Positions 44,145 through 53,864 are shown, numbered from the stretch's first letter. The stretch is DNA of 55,209 bases from Streptomyces hilarionis (GCF_024539675.1 NZ_JAHHIT010000067.1:1-55209), one strand, 5' to 3'. Numbers and translations are program-made. The notes: generated from the letters alone by a model not told the origin.

Positions 44145-44591
44145 TCAAACCGCTTCCAGGTGGGCCGCCAGACCGCGCCGCCCGGCACGCATCATCAGCC
44201 GGTGGTTGAGGCGGAACAGCGGCCGTCCCGGCACGGCGAGACGCCTCAGCAGCGGCTTGTCCACGCGGACCGCCTGGTCGTAACGGGCGACGGCACCGCG
44301 GCCGTCGGCGGTGACCGTCCAGCGCGCCCAGCCCTCGAGATCGCCCGACAGCGCGATCTCCAGGACCCCGGCGGCCGGATCGTCGCGCACCGCGCGCACG
44401 GTGAAGGTCAGGTCGTACGGGAGGACGGAGCGGACGCGGACGACGCCGGTGTTCTCGTCGACCCGGTGCACCTCGCGCACCTCGGGCCACCAGCGCGGGT
44501 AGTCCTCCGCCCGGCCGAGCGCCGCGTACACGCGATCGGGCGACGCGGGCAGGGCCCATCGGCTGTGGAAGCGGTACCGGGTCCAGTCCAT
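44145..44591 (-). CDS. SRPBCC (START-like) family protein
   Basis: A 148-residue helix-grip domain protein with the WALPASPDRVYAALGRAEDYPRWWPEV pattern typical of polyketide cyclase/START-like ligand-binding proteins. A beta-sheet and long C-terminal helix follow (KPLLRRLAVPGRPLFRLNHRLMMRAGRRGLAAHLEA). No catalytic residues are assignable, so the ligand is unknown. The start is ATG at 44591. Divergent from the large membrane protein. Confidence 0.82.
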   Translation of the reverse strand: MDWTRYRFHSRWALPASPDRVYAALGRAEDYPRWWPEVREVHRVDENTGVVRVRSVLPYDLTFTVRAVRDDPAAGVLEIALSGDLEGWARWTVTADGRGAVARYDQAVRVDKPLLRRLAVPGRPLFRLNHRLMMRAGRRGLAAHLEAV

Positions 44592-44691
44592 GGGCAGAGT
44601 GTGCCCGCGCACGGCCCCACCAGTGCGGATGAGTACGTTCTGAGTACGCGCGCTCATGCCTGCGGGCGTGACGCCGACCACACTTCGAGCC

Positions 44692-47160
44692 ATGACGCAT
44701 TTTCCGCCTCCGGCCGAGGAACTGCGGCTCCTCGACACCGAGCTGCGCCAACTGGACTCCCGTCGGGCCCATTTGCTGGCCCGCCGCGCCTGGCTGGTCG
44801 CCGCCCTCCAGCAGGCGGCGGCGCCGGTCGCGCCGGGGTGGCCGAGCCGGTCCGCGCCCGCGGTCCCGGCCCGTCGTCCGGAGGCCACCGCCCCCGGTGT
44901 GCAGAACGTTCTCCTCCTGCTCGGCGGGGTGCTGCTCACCGTCGCGGCGATGGTCTTCACCCTGGTCAGCTGGGGCCACCTCGGCATCACCGGACGCAGT
45001 GCGGTGCTCGGCGCGGTCACGCTCGCGGTGCTCGGCGCGCCGGTGGCACTGCTGCGGCGGGGGCTGCGTGCGACCGCCGAGTCGGTCGCGGGTCTGGGTC
45101 TCGCCCTGACCGTGCTGGACGCGTACGCCCTGTACGAGGTCGCGTTCGGCGCGGCGGACGGCACGACGTACGCGGCGCTGGCCTCGACGGTGCTGGCGGC
45201 GCTCTGGGCGGCGTACGGCACCGCGCTCGCCGCGCTGCCGGGCACGGCCGCGCCGCGGCTGCCCCGCCCGGCCGCCCTGACCCTCGCCCAGCTCGTGCTG
45301 CCGCTCTGGGCGGCCGCGGCCGGGGCCGGGGCGCACACGCTGACGGCGGCGGTGCTGCTGACGGCCGCGTGCGACGCGGCGCTCGCGCTGCGGGCCGCGC
45401 CGGGCCCGGTGCGCACCGTCGCGCTGGTGTGCGCGTTCGCCACCGGCGGCTGGGGCGCTCTGACGGCCGGCGGGCTGTCGCTGACGGCGGCCGGTCCGGG
45501 TGCGGCGCTCCGCGCGGCGGCGCTCCTCGCCCTCGCGGCGGCGATCGCCGTGGGGGTGGCCCGGTTCGCCCCGCACCCCGCTTTCGCGGCGGGCGGGGCG
45601 CTGGCGGGAGCGCTGTGCGCCGTCGCCGGTGTGGGCGGTCTTCTGCGGGTCTCCACGCCCGGCGACTGGGCCGTGCCGGGGTATCTGGCCTGCGGGATCG
45701 CGCTGCTGGCCGCCGTCCGGGGTCCCGAGGCGGTGCGCCGGGGCGTCGCCTGGGCCTCGGGGCTGGTCCAGGCGGGGGCGGTGCTGTGGGCGGTTCCGGC
45801 CGTCGGCGTCGCCCTGCTGGGCCCCGCGGCCTGGCTGGGGCACATCTGGTCCGGGGTCCCGGCCGACGCCCGTGCCGCGGTGACGGTCGACGCCTTCTGG
45901 CCGCCGTACGCCGACACGGCTCCGCTGCTCCTCGCCGCCGTCGCGGTGGTCCTGGCGACGGCGGTCCCGGACGGCGAGTGGCGTGCGCAGGCGCGGACCG
46001 CCGCGCTCGCCCTGCTCTGCGCGGCGGCCATCACGGCCCCCGCCGCCCTGGAACTCCCCTACGTGGTCGATCTGTTCGTGCTGGGAGCCACGGCCGCGGC
46101 GCTGCTGGCGACGACGGCCTCGAGCGCTCCCGCCACCCCGCCGCCCTCAGCGGCCTCGGCGTCCCCGGCAACTCCGGCGTCCCTCGCGGCCTCCGTGGCC
46201 GACGCGGCGCGCACTCCGTGGGTGACCGCCGCGCTCGCCGTGCTCGTCTCCCTGGCTCTCGCCCTCCTCTCCCTGGCCGCGCAGCCGGCGACGCTCACCG
46301 TGCTCGCGGCGCTGACCGCGCTGTTCGCGGGAGCCGCGTGGCGCGGCCGTGCGGCGGCCGTGGCCGCCGGCGCCGCGCTGAGCTGTGCCACGGGTCTGGC
46401 CGTGGCGGCGGGCGCGGCCGCCGGCTGGCGGCCGGAGCACATCGCCCTGCTGGTGCTGGTGGTGCCCGCGGTCGCGGCGCCGGTCGCCTGGCGGACCCGC
46501 GACCGGGCGACGACCGTCGTGGTGGAGAGCGTCGGCGCGGGCGCGGGCCTGTCGGCCGTCGGGCTCGCGGTGTTCGACCCGCCGCTGCTGGCCCTGGTGC
46601 TGGCGCTGTGCGCGGTGATCGCCGCGGGCACGGCGGTGCGCCCGGACCGGCGTCGCGTCGGCTACGCGGCCGTCGTCCTGTTCGCGCTGTCCTCCTGGGT
46701 GCGGCTGGCCTCCTGGCAGGTGGGTCACGTCGAGGCGTACACCCTCGCGGTGACGGTCCCGGCGCTGTGCGTCGGCGTCATGCGCCGGCGCCGGGACCCG
46801 GAGGCCTCCTCCTGGACCGCGTACGGTCCGGGTCTGTCGGCCACGCTGGTGCCGAGCCTCGCCGTCGCGTGGGGCGACCAGGGCTGGCCCCGCCCCCTGC
46901 TGCTGGGCGCGGCCGCGCTGCTGCTGACCCTGCTGGGGGCCCGGCACCGTCTACAGGCCCCGCTCGTGCTCGGCGGATCGGTCCTCGTCCTGGACGCCCT
47001 GCACGAACTCGCCCCGTACCTGGTCCAGGTGAGCGAGGTGCTGCCGCGCTGGGCGCCGCCCGCCCTCGCCGGACTGCTGCTGCTCGCACTCGGGGCGACG
47101 TACGAGCAGCGGCTGCGGGACGTCCGCCGGGTGCGCGATGTCCTGGGCAGGATGAACTGA
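44692..47160 (+). CDS. Large multi-pass membrane protein (SCO7613-type)
   Basis: An 822-residue protein that is almost entirely hydrophobic apart from its first 55 residues, which form a short coiled coil (LRLLDTELRQLDSRRAHLLARRAWL). From residue 66 (VLLLLGGVLLTVAAMVFTLVSW) onward there are more than twenty candidate membrane helices. This matches the actinobacterial group related to the SCO7613 C-terminal domain. Function is unknown. The composition (Ala, Leu, Val, Pro) is extreme. It converges on the PL26-type gene with only 7 bp between, and I see no terminator there. Confidence 0.8.
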   Translation: MTHFPPPAEELRLLDTELRQLDSRRAHLLARRAWLVAALQQAAAPVAPGWPSRSAPAVPARRPEATAPGVQNVLLLLGGVLLTVAAMVFTLVSWGHLGITGRSAVLGAVTLAVLGAPVALLRRGLRATAESVAGLGLALTVLDAYALYEVAFGAADGTTYAALASTVLAALWAAYGTALAALPGTAAPRLPRPAALTLAQLVLPLWAAAAGAGAHTLTAAVLLTAACDAALALRAAPGPVRTVALVCAFATGGWGALTAGGLSLTAAGPGAALRAAALLALAAAIAVGVARFAPHPAFAAGGALAGALCAVAGVGGLLRVSTPGDWAVPGYLACGIALLAAVRGPEAVRRGVAWASGLVQAGAVLWAVPAVGVALLGPAAWLGHIWSGVPADARAAVTVDAFWPPYADTAPLLLAAVAVVLATAVPDGEWRAQARTAALALLCAAAITAPAALELPYVVDLFVLGATAAALLATTASSAPATPPPSAASASPATPASLAASVADAARTPWVTAALAVLVSLALALLSLAAQPATLTVLAALTALFAGAAWRGRAAAVAAGAALSCATGLAVAAGAAAGWRPEHIALLVLVVPAVAAPVAWRTRDRATTVVVESVGAGAGLSAVGLAVFDPPLLALVLALCAVIAAGTAVRPDRRRVGYAAVVLFALSSWVRLASWQVGHVEAYTLAVTVPALCVGVMRRRRDPEASSWTAYGPGLSATLVPSLAVAWGDQGWPRPLLLGAAALLLTLLGARHRLQAPLVLGGSVLVLDALHELAPYLVQVSEVLPRWAPPALAGLLLLALGATYEQRLRDVRRVRDVLGRMN

Positions 47161-47167
47161 CCGGACG

Positions 47168-49903
47168 CTACGGCATCCTGTCGCCCAGCAGCGCCAGGTT
47201 CTCGATGGCCGCGAGGCCGTAGAGCGCGGTGTCGTTGGTCGCGACCCAGGCGGCCTCGCTGCCCGCGACCAGGGTGGCGGGGCCGCTGAGCGGCTCCGTC
47301 TTCCACGGCGAGGACTCGGTGTAGCCGTCGGAGCCGTAGAACTTCGCCCACGCCCGCTGGGCGAGCGCCGCGTCGCCGGTCCGCACGGCCGCGTAGGCGT
47401 CCAGGCGCGAGTGGCCCTGGAACAGCAGCAGGGTGCCGAAGTGGGAGCCGTAGCGCGCCGCCTGTTCCGCCTTGGTGGCGTTGAAGTAGCGGCAGTAGTC
47501 GAAGTAGGCCTCGTTGAACTCCGGCATGTCGACCAGGTCGATCAGTTCGGCGCACAGTTCGTTCAGGCCGAAGACCGCCGACAGGTGGGAGACGCCGACC
47601 ACGGGGGCGGCGGCGACGGCGAACCTGCCGGTGTCCAGGTCGTAGAGACCGCTGCCCTGGACGAAGCCGTTGGGCTGGGCGGCGATGGTCTCCATGGTGG
47701 ACAGCACGCGCGCCCTGGCCTTCTCCCACTTGGGGCCCTTGCGTTCCCATTCGGTGAGCCAGGCCGACACCAGGCCGCTCCAGTCGGTGCCGAAGCCGAT
47801 GGACAGGGCGTGCCGGTCGGGGGTGTAGGGCTCGGTGCGGATCTTGCGCAGCGGGTCCAGGGCGAGGAACGTCTCGTCGGAGTCGACGTTGGCGTGCATG
47901 AGGTCGCCGACGCGTTCGTCGGCGGTGAGGAAGTAGTAGTAGCGGCGGTAGGTGGTGTTGGCGATGCGCTGCTGCTTGGCGCTGTCGGCGTAGTGCTGGA
48001 CGCCGTGCCGGGTGCCCAGCCCCGCCCACCGGCCGAGGTGGTAGACGTCGACCTCCCCGGTGTGCCGGGTCATCGACTCGGCGAAGCGGAAGATGTCCGC
48101 GCGGCCGGAGCGCAGGTACGCCATCCAGAGCCAGATGTCCGGCGACAGCTCGGAGTTGTCCCAGGCGTAGCCGCCGATGTCGTAGCGCCACTGGTGCCGG
48201 ACGGCGTCGTAGGTGTGCATGATGTCGCCGTAGTCCCAGAAGCCGTACCAGCGGCGCTGCTCCACCTGGTCCTTGTAGTAGGTGAAGAGGAAGTCGAGAT
48301 GGTCCTCGATCTTCGCCTTGGCGGGGGTGGAGCGGTCCGGTTCGGAGTAGAGGCCGGGACCGAGGACCTTGGCCTTGATGAGCTGCTTCGGCGGCGCGGC
48401 GAGCTGCGGCAGCACCCTTACGGCCGCGACCTGTTCGGCCAGCGTCTGCGGCGACGGCGTCGACTCGTTGGCCCAGAACAGCAGCTCCGAGGTACGGGCG
48501 ATGCCGTAGGGGGTGCCGAAGCCGGGTTCGTAGTCCTCGTAGGTGATGTTGAGGCCTTCGAGCTGCTCGGGGTAGGTGTCCTGGCCCATGCCGTCGTGGT
48601 AGAAGCGCAGGTCCATGGGCTGCGCCTCGGGCGACCAGAGCCAGAGGGTGACCTCGGCCTCGTCGGTGTGCGCGGCACGGACGTCGAGCTGCGAGGGGTG
48701 CTTCTCCCAGAAGTCCCTGAGGCCGAAGGACAGGCCGCCGCTCACCCCGCCGACGTAGCCGAAGCCGGATGCGCGCCGGCCGCCGCCCGCGCCGATCCAG
48801 CCGTGGCCCTTCTTGGTGCGCTTGCGCACGGTGAAGCCGTCGGCGGAGAGCTGGGAGAGGGTGTAGTCGCCCCACTCGGGGATGTATCGGAGGCGGGTGG
48901 TGACCCGCTGGTCCCAGGTGGACGGGTCGGGCAGCTTCCGGCCCGCGTACTGCGCCGCCTGGACCGCCGCGCCCGGGTCGCGGCGCAGTCCGGTGATGCC
49001 CTTGACCGCCTCGCGCAGCAGGCCGGAGCCCTCTCCGCCGAGGCGGACGTGCCGGTCGTAGGACTCGTCGCGCATCGGGACGGTGAATCGGACGCCCAGG
49101 CCCCGGATGAAGTCGCCGCTCGCCCTGCCGGGCTCCTGCTTCCCGTCGTACGTGATCGTGTGGACCATGCGGAAGGAGTCGGCGCCGGCGTAGAAGTAGA
49201 GGCGGACGGAGAACGGCAGCCAACTGCGGCTGCCCCTGCGGTGCCTGCCGTCGATGCGGACGACCGCGCGGACCGGACCCGACTGCTCGACGGCGACGGC
49301 GTCCACGACCCCGTCGAAGCGCTCGGTCCTGACGGCGCCCTGGTCCTCGTCCTCGATCTCGGGCTGGCGGATCAGCACCAGCCGGCCGTTCCTGGCGATC
49401 TCGGTGGACCCTCGCGTGACGGACTTGACGATCGTGGAGCCCGAGGTGCCGATCCTCGCGGTGATGACGCCCGTCGAGACGTCGACGGTGCCGCCGCGCT
49501 TGTCGACGGTGACCTTTCCGGCGGGGACGGCCGGGGAGCCGGCGGCCAGGGTGAGCTTGCCGGTGCCCGAACTCACCGCGTGGGCGGTCCACTTGAGGGA
49601 CCCGTCAGGCCAGTAGGCGATCGGCCAGGACTGGACGGGGACGTCCTTGCCGTCGGCGTCGGTCAGCGCGAAGGTCTGGTCCTCCCGGAAGGCGCCCCTG
49701 GGCCAGGGCACGCCGAGCGTGGAGCCGGGTGCGGCGCCGAGGCCGCCGTCCTCCAGCCAGTGAAGGGTGACGGGATCGGTGTCCGCCGCCGCGGCTCTCG
49801 GCGCGGCCTCGGCGTCCTTGGCTCCTAGGGCCCAGCTGAACTGTGCGGCGGCGCCGGCGACGGCCGCCGCCTTGAGCAGGGACCTTCGAGGGAGGGGAGA
49901 CAT
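47168..49903 (-). CDS. Tat-exported exo-rhamnogalacturonan lyase-like protein (PcRGLX/YetA, PL26 type)
   Basis: Secreted carbohydrate-active enzyme expected to release disaccharide from the rhamnogalacturonan I backbone. The 911-residue product starts MSPLPRRSLLKAAAVAG, a twin-arginine signal with RR at 6-7 and probable cleavage near AEAAP at residue 33. Three domains follow: an N-terminal beta domain (TLHWLEDGGLGAAPGSTLGVPWPRG), a central barrel-type domain, and a C-terminal (alpha/alpha) region including the FWDYGDIMHTYDAVRHQWRYDIGGYAWDNSE segment. The substrate is inferred from the PcRGLX/YetA family. The ATG at 49903 has an AAGGAAGG site upstream. It is downstream of the DUF624 and ABC permease genes. 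Confidence 0.85.
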   Translation of the reverse strand: MSPLPRRSLLKAAAVAGAAAQFSWALGAKDAEAAPRAAAADTDPVTLHWLEDGGLGAAPGSTLGVPWPRGAFREDQTFALTDADGKDVPVQSWPIAYWPDGSLKWTAHAVSSGTGKLTLAAGSPAVPAGKVTVDKRGGTVDVSTGVITARIGTSGSTIVKSVTRGSTEIARNGRLVLIRQPEIEDEDQGAVRTERFDGVVDAVAVEQSGPVRAVVRIDGRHRRGSRSWLPFSVRLYFYAGADSFRMVHTITYDGKQEPGRASGDFIRGLGVRFTVPMRDESYDRHVRLGGEGSGLLREAVKGITGLRRDPGAAVQAAQYAGRKLPDPSTWDQRVTTRLRYIPEWGDYTLSQLSADGFTVRKRTKKGHGWIGAGGGRRASGFGYVGGVSGGLSFGLRDFWEKHPSQLDVRAAHTDEAEVTLWLWSPEAQPMDLRFYHDGMGQDTYPEQLEGLNITYEDYEPGFGTPYGIARTSELLFWANESTPSPQTLAEQVAAVRVLPQLAAPPKQLIKAKVLGPGLYSEPDRSTPAKAKIEDHLDFLFTYYKDQVEQRRWYGFWDYGDIMHTYDAVRHQWRYDIGGYAWDNSELSPDIWLWMAYLRSGRADIFRFAESMTRHTGEVDVYHLGRWAGLGTRHGVQHYADSAKQQRIANTTYRRYYYFLTADERVGDLMHANVDSDETFLALDPLRKIRTEPYTPDRHALSIGFGTDWSGLVSAWLTEWERKGPKWEKARARVLSTMETIAAQPNGFVQGSGLYDLDTGRFAVAAAPVVGVSHLSAVFGLNELCAELIDLVDMPEFNEAYFDYCRYFNATKAEQAARYGSHFGTLLLFQGHSRLDAYAAVRTGDAALAQRAWAKFYGSDGYTESSPWKTEPLSGPATLVAGSEAAWVATNDTALYGLAAIENLALLGDRMP

Positions 49904-49942
49904 GGGATGCAGCCTTCCTTTCCGTGCGGCTGGCGCAGAGGG

Positions 49943-49995
49943 ATGGTCAGGGGCATGGCGGCTGGTCGGGGGCACGACACATGGTCAGGGGCATG
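49943..49995. repeat. Imperfect short direct repeats upstream of the PL26-type gene
   Basis: ATGGTCAGGGGCATG occurs at 49943-49957 and again at 49981-49995, with a degenerate third copy (CTGGTCGGGGGCAC) between them. They lie in the 182-bp gap between the lyase start and the DUF624 stop. Rest of that gap shows nothing else recognisable. Confidence 0.6.
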
Positions 49996-50085
49996 ACAGG
50001 GGGTAGGTGCGACGCGCGAGGCGTCGCCCTCGGTCGAAGGCGGCCTCCCCGGGGCGCGGGCGGCCGCCGGGACGAGGATCCGCCG

Positions 50086-50685
50086 TCAGCGGTGCCGGTG
50101 GCGCACCTCGACGGCGACGGCCGCCGCGACGGCGGCCCCGAGGGCGGGGACCGCCAGTGGCGGGAGGAACCAGGCGGACAGGGCGACGACGACCGGCCCG
50201 CAGACGATCAGGAAGGACCCCGCGGGATCGCGCAGGGTGCGCCGTCCGGCGTCCGCGAGCAGCGCCCGCCAGCGGGTGCCGGGCGTCCAGACGGCCGCCG
50301 CCCGCAGCAGCGCCACCGCCAGCGCGATCAGCGCGAAGACGCCCACCGCCCCGGCGAACGGCCCGCCGGGCAGCCCGGCCCGTGAGGCCAGCACGTCCAC
50401 CCGGACCGCGGCGGCCGCCGCCCAGCCGGCGAGTCCCACGACCCATCCGCCGCGCGCGGCCGCCCGGAAGTCCGCGAGGAAGTCCCGCAGACCGCCGTCC
50501 TGGTGGCTCGTGCGACGCCGCAGGTGCCGGGCGCCGGCGGCGAGGGCCGCGGGGTAGGTGACGACGCCGAGGCAGGCGACCGCGATCCACACCCCGGTCA
50601 GCAGACACTCGGCGAAGACCGCGAACCGCTCGCCGAACACCGACTCCCCGCGTGCGGAGCGGGCCTTCACCCGTGCTTGCGCCAT
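50086..50685 (-). CDS. DUF624 (YesL-like) membrane protein
   Basis: A 199-residue protein with four to five membrane helices at about 25-51, 79-100, 109-133 and 157-193. The ECLLTGVWIAVACLG...TYPAALAAGARHLRRR pattern fits the YesL/DUF624 family. In Bacillus and Streptomyces such genes accompany pectin- and oligosaccharide-ABC transporter loci, as here. Its exact role is unknown and it lacks transporter motifs. Start ATG, 10 bases past the downstream end of the second permease gene, so in the same operon. Confidence 0.82.
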   Translation of the reverse strand: MAQARVKARSARGESVFGERFAVFAECLLTGVWIAVACLGVVTYPAALAAGARHLRRRTSHQDGGLRDFLADFRAAARGGWVVGLAGWAAAAAVRVDVLASRAGLPGGPFAGAVGVFALIALAVALLRAAAVWTPGTRWRALLADAGRRTLRDPAGSFLIVCGPVVVALSAWFLPPLAVPALGAAVAAAVAVEVRHRHR

Positions 50686-50695
50686 GGCGACCCCC

Positions 50696-51571
50696 TCAGC
50701 CCTTCAGTCCGGAGGTGGCCATGCCGTCGATGAGATGGCGCTGGAAGGCCATGAAGAAGGCGACGACCGGGACGAGCGCCACCAGTGACATCGCGATCAT
50801 GCTGCCGTAGTTGGAGATGCCCTCCTGGTCGCGGAACATCATCAGCCCCAGCGAGACCGTGTACTTGGAGGGGGTGTTGAGGTAGATCAACGGGCCCATG
50901 AAGTCGTTCCACGCGTTGATGAAGGCGAAGATGGCGCTGGTGATGATCGCGGGACGGCTCAGCGGCAGCACGATGGACCAGTAGGTCCGCAGGTGGCCGC
51001 AGCCGTCGAGCTTGGCGGCCTCGTCCAGCTCGCGCGGCAGCCCGCGCATGAACTGGACCATCAGGAAGACGAAGAACGCCTCCGTCGCCAGGAACTTCCC
51101 CGCCACGAGGGGGACGAGCGTGTCGATGTACCCGAGGTTGCGGAACAGCACGTACTGCGGGATGAGCAGCACGTGGTACGGCAGCAGCAGGGTGCCGATC
51201 ATCAGCGTGAACAGCAGGTTCCGCCCGGCGAACCGGATCTTGGCGAAGGCGTAGGCGGTCAGCGAACTGGAGAGCACCACGCCGGCCACGGCCAGGAGGG
51301 CGTACATCAGCGAGTTGGTGAAGAAGCTGCCGACGGAGATCCCGGAGATGCCGTCGGCGAGCCCCGAGAAGTTCGCCCAGACCGGCTTGGCGGGCAGCAG
51401 GTCGAGGCTGGCGATGATGTCCTTGCTCGGCTTGAACGAGGCGCCGAGCACCCAGACGACCGGGTAGAGGACGACCGCGAGCACGAGCAGCGCGCCCGCG
51501 TGCCAGGCGAGGGAGCCGACACGCCGCCGCTCCTTCGCTGCCCGCGCGACGGGGGTGGTGGCAGTGCTCAC
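50696..51571 (-). CDS. Carbohydrate ABC transporter permease (CUT1, MalG type)
   Basis: A 291-residue permease with six membrane helices. The ATPase-contact loop reads MRGLPRELDEAAKLDGCGHLRTYWSIVLPLSRPAI (the EAA motif EAAKLDG) near residue 195. An N-terminal helix follows SLAWHAGALLVLAVVLYPVVW. The GTG start overlaps the other permease's stop (GTGA). No ATPase gene is present in this locus. In Streptomyces the shared ATPase MsiK usually serves such systems. Confidence 0.93.
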   Translation of the reverse strand: MSTATTPVARAAKERRRVGSLAWHAGALLVLAVVLYPVVWVLGASFKPSKDIIASLDLLPAKPVWANFSGLADGISGISVGSFFTNSLMYALLAVAGVVLSSSLTAYAFAKIRFAGRNLLFTLMIGTLLLPYHVLLIPQYVLFRNLGYIDTLVPLVAGKFLATEAFFVFLMVQFMRGLPRELDEAAKLDGCGHLRTYWSIVLPLSRPAIITSAIFAFINAWNDFMGPLIYLNTPSKYTVSLGLMMFRDQEGISNYGSMIAMSLVALVPVVAFFMAFQRHLIDGMATSGLKG

Positions 51572-52524
51572 TTGGCGGCCTCCTCGTAGTGCACCCACTT
51601 CTTCTGCGACCAGAACAGCACCGCCGTGACCAGCGCGACCGCCACCACCAGCGTCCAGGCCATCGCGGAGGCGAAGCCCATCTGGGCCTCCTTGAAGCCC
51701 TTCTGGTACAGGTAGCAGGTGTAGACCAAGGTGGCGTCGGCCGGTCCGCACCGGGTGTCGGAGACGACGTACGCCGATCCGAACACCTGGAACGCGTGGA
51801 TCGACTCCAGCAGCACGTTGAAGAAGAGGACCGGGGAGATCATCGGCAGCGTGACGTTCCAGAACCGCCGCAGCGGGCCGGCCCCGTCCATCTCCGCGGC
51901 CTCGTACAGCTCCCTCGGCACCTGCTTGAGCCCCGCGAGGAAGATGACCATCGGCGCGCCGAACTGCCAGATGCTCAGGGCGACCAGCGCGTACAGGACG
52001 TAGTCCGGGTTGCCGATCCAGCCGCCCACGTCGATTCCGAAGATCTTCTGCGTACGGTCGACCACGGCGTCGTCGGAGAACAGCGCCCGCCAGACGAAGC
52101 CGACGGAGACGCTGGCCCCGATGAGCGACGGCATGTAGAACGCGGCCCGGTACAGCACCTGCCCGCGCCGCTTCTGCGCGAGGAGCAGCGCCACGCCGAG
52201 CGCGAGGAGCAGCTTCAGCGGCGTCGCCACCACGACGTACTTGAGCGTGACCTCGACCGACTTCTGCCAGCGCGGGTCCTGGAACATCGTCGTGAAGTTG
52301 TCCAGCCCCACCCACTTCGGCGGCGTGAACAGGTTGTAGCTCGTGAACGCGTAGTAGAGCGACGCGATCATCGGCCCCGCGGTGAGCAGCGTGAACCCCG
52401 CGATCCACGGCGACATGAAGAGGTAGCCGGCGAGGTTCTCGCGCAGCCGCCCGCGACGTCCGGCGGCCGGAGCGGCGGGCCGCTTCTTCGCCGGGCGGAC
52501 GGGTGCTTCCTTGACGAGCGTCAT
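51568..52524 (-). CDS. Carbohydrate ABC transporter permease (CUT1, MalF type)
   Basis: A 318-residue permease. A basic N-terminus (PVRPAKKRPAAPAAGRRGRLRENL) precedes the first helix (LFMSPWIAGFTLLTAGPMIASLYYAF). The EAA loop is YEAAEMDGAGPLRRFWNVTLPMISP near residue 226. ATG start, 14 bases after the binding-protein stop. With the MalG-type gene it forms the heterodimeric channel for an oligosaccharide. Confidence 0.93.
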   Translation of the reverse strand: MTLVKEAPVRPAKKRPAAPAAGRRGRLRENLAGYLFMSPWIAGFTLLTAGPMIASLYYAFTSYNLFTPPKWVGLDNFTTMFQDPRWQKSVEVTLKYVVVATPLKLLLALGVALLLAQKRRGQVLYRAAFYMPSLIGASVSVGFVWRALFSDDAVVDRTQKIFGIDVGGWIGNPDYVLYALVALSIWQFGAPMVIFLAGLKQVPRELYEAAEMDGAGPLRRFWNVTLPMISPVLFFNVLLESIHAFQVFGSAYVVSDTRCGPADATLVYTCYLYQKGFKEAQMGFASAMAWTLVVAVALVTAVLFWSQKKWVHYEEAAK

Positions 52525-52538
52525 GGCGGTACGTCCCC

Positions 52539-53828
52539 TCAGCCCGCGAACGCGGCCTTGGCCTCGCTGAACAGCGCCTTCGCGGCGTCGGCCGGCTTGG
52601 TCTTGCCCTGGGCGACCTCACCGCCGATGCGCAGGAAGGCCGCCTCGACGACGTCCGCGCCGGAGGGGTGCGGGGTGATCTTCCCCAGCACGCCCGCCTT
52701 GGCGACCTCGTCCTCGTAGGCTGCGACGCCCTTGTTCTGCGCGTCCGTCGGCTTGAAGGCGTCGTACTGCTCGCTCGTGGCGAGGATGCCGCGGTCGTAG
52801 CCCATGATCTTGCCGACCTCGGGGTCGTGGACCATGAAGTCGATGAACTGGGCCGCTTCCTTGGGGTGCTTGGTCCCGGAGAAGGCGCTCAGCATCAGCG
52901 AGCCGAGGTACTGGCCGGTGTCCTTGCCGTTCGTGGTGGGGATCGGCGCGAGCCCGTAGTCCGAATCGCCCTCGCCCTGGTAGCGGATGGAGAAGTTGTC
53001 CCAGGTGAACTCCGACGCGGCGAGACCCGCGGACAGACCCGACTTCGGCTTGACCTGCTCGATCTTCTTCGGGTCGGCGACGAGCCCGGACTTCACGCGC
53101 TTGTAGCCGTCCTCCCACCACTGCGTCACGTCGTCCTCGGTGAATCCGAGGCCGGTCTCGGTGAAGAAGGCCTTGCCGTTCTGACGCAGGTACAGGTCGT
53201 AGAGGTACATGATGGCGAAGTAGCCGGTGTCGCCGGCGATCTTCAGCTTGTCCTGGATCGTCTGCAGCGCCGCGAAGTACTCGGTCCAGGTCCAGCCGAA
53301 CTTCGCCTCGACGCCCGCCTTCCTGAAAGCCTTCTGGTCGATCACGAGCGCCATGGTGTTGGCGCCGACGGGTATGCCGATCTGCTTGCCGTCGACCTGA
53401 CCGTTCGCCAGAACACCGTTGCGGAAGCTGTCCAGCTTCAGGTTCCCCGCGTCCGCCTGCGCCTTGAGGTCCATCAGAACACCGCGCTTGTCGTACTTGC
53501 GCAGGAACCCCACCGCATTCTGGAATACGTCCGGCGGATTCCCGCCGGAGGCCTGGGTCTGGAACTTCTCCCAGAACGCCTCGTAGTCGGTGAATTCGGG
53601 CTTGATCTTGATCTTCGGGTACTTCTTCTCGAAGAGCGCGATCGTTTTCTTGATGGCGATGGTGCGCGGCTCGCCGCCCCACCACGCGTAACGGATCGTC
53701 ACCGTCCCGTCGGCGGAGGTCCCACTGTCTCCCCCGCACCCGGTGGTCGCGGCCAGGCCCAGCGTGGCCGCCGTCGCCCCCGCGGCCTTGAGGATCGTTC
53801 GCCTCTCAACATTCCTGCTGGTTCCCAC
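52539..53828 (-). CDS. Extracellular solute-binding lipoprotein (family 1, sugar)
   Basis: A 429-residue sugar-binding protein. The signal has an RR pair at 9-10 (NVERRTILKAAG) and a lipobox-like ATTGC with the lipidated cysteine at residue 31, so a Tat-exported lipoprotein is likely. The mature domain shows VTIRYAWWGGEPRTIAI and DVFQNAVGFLRKY, in the extracellular solute-binding family 1 style. GTG start. It is the first gene of the operon, downstream of a promoter with LacI-type operators. The ligand is inferred from the downstream lyase as a rhamnogalacturonan-derived oligosaccharide. Confidence 0.93.
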   Translation of the reverse strand: MGTSRNVERRTILKAAGATAATLGLAATTGCGGDSGTSADGTVTIRYAWWGGEPRTIAIKKTIALFEKKYPKIKIKPEFTDYEAFWEKFQTQASGGNPPDVFQNAVGFLRKYDKRGVLMDLKAQADAGNLKLDSFRNGVLANGQVDGKQIGIPVGANTMALVIDQKAFRKAGVEAKFGWTWTEYFAALQTIQDKLKIAGDTGYFAIMYLYDLYLRQNGKAFFTETGLGFTEDDVTQWWEDGYKRVKSGLVADPKKIEQVKPKSGLSAGLAASEFTWDNFSIRYQGEGDSDYGLAPIPTTNGKDTGQYLGSLMLSAFSGTKHPKEAAQFIDFMVHDPEVGKIMGYDRGILATSEQYDAFKPTDAQNKGVAAYEDEVAKAGVLGKITPHPSGADVVEAAFLRIGGEVAQGKTKPADAAKALFSEAKAAFAG

Positions 53829-53864
53829 AGTCGGGCCCTCCCCGCAGCGTCGTTGCCGCTTGCA

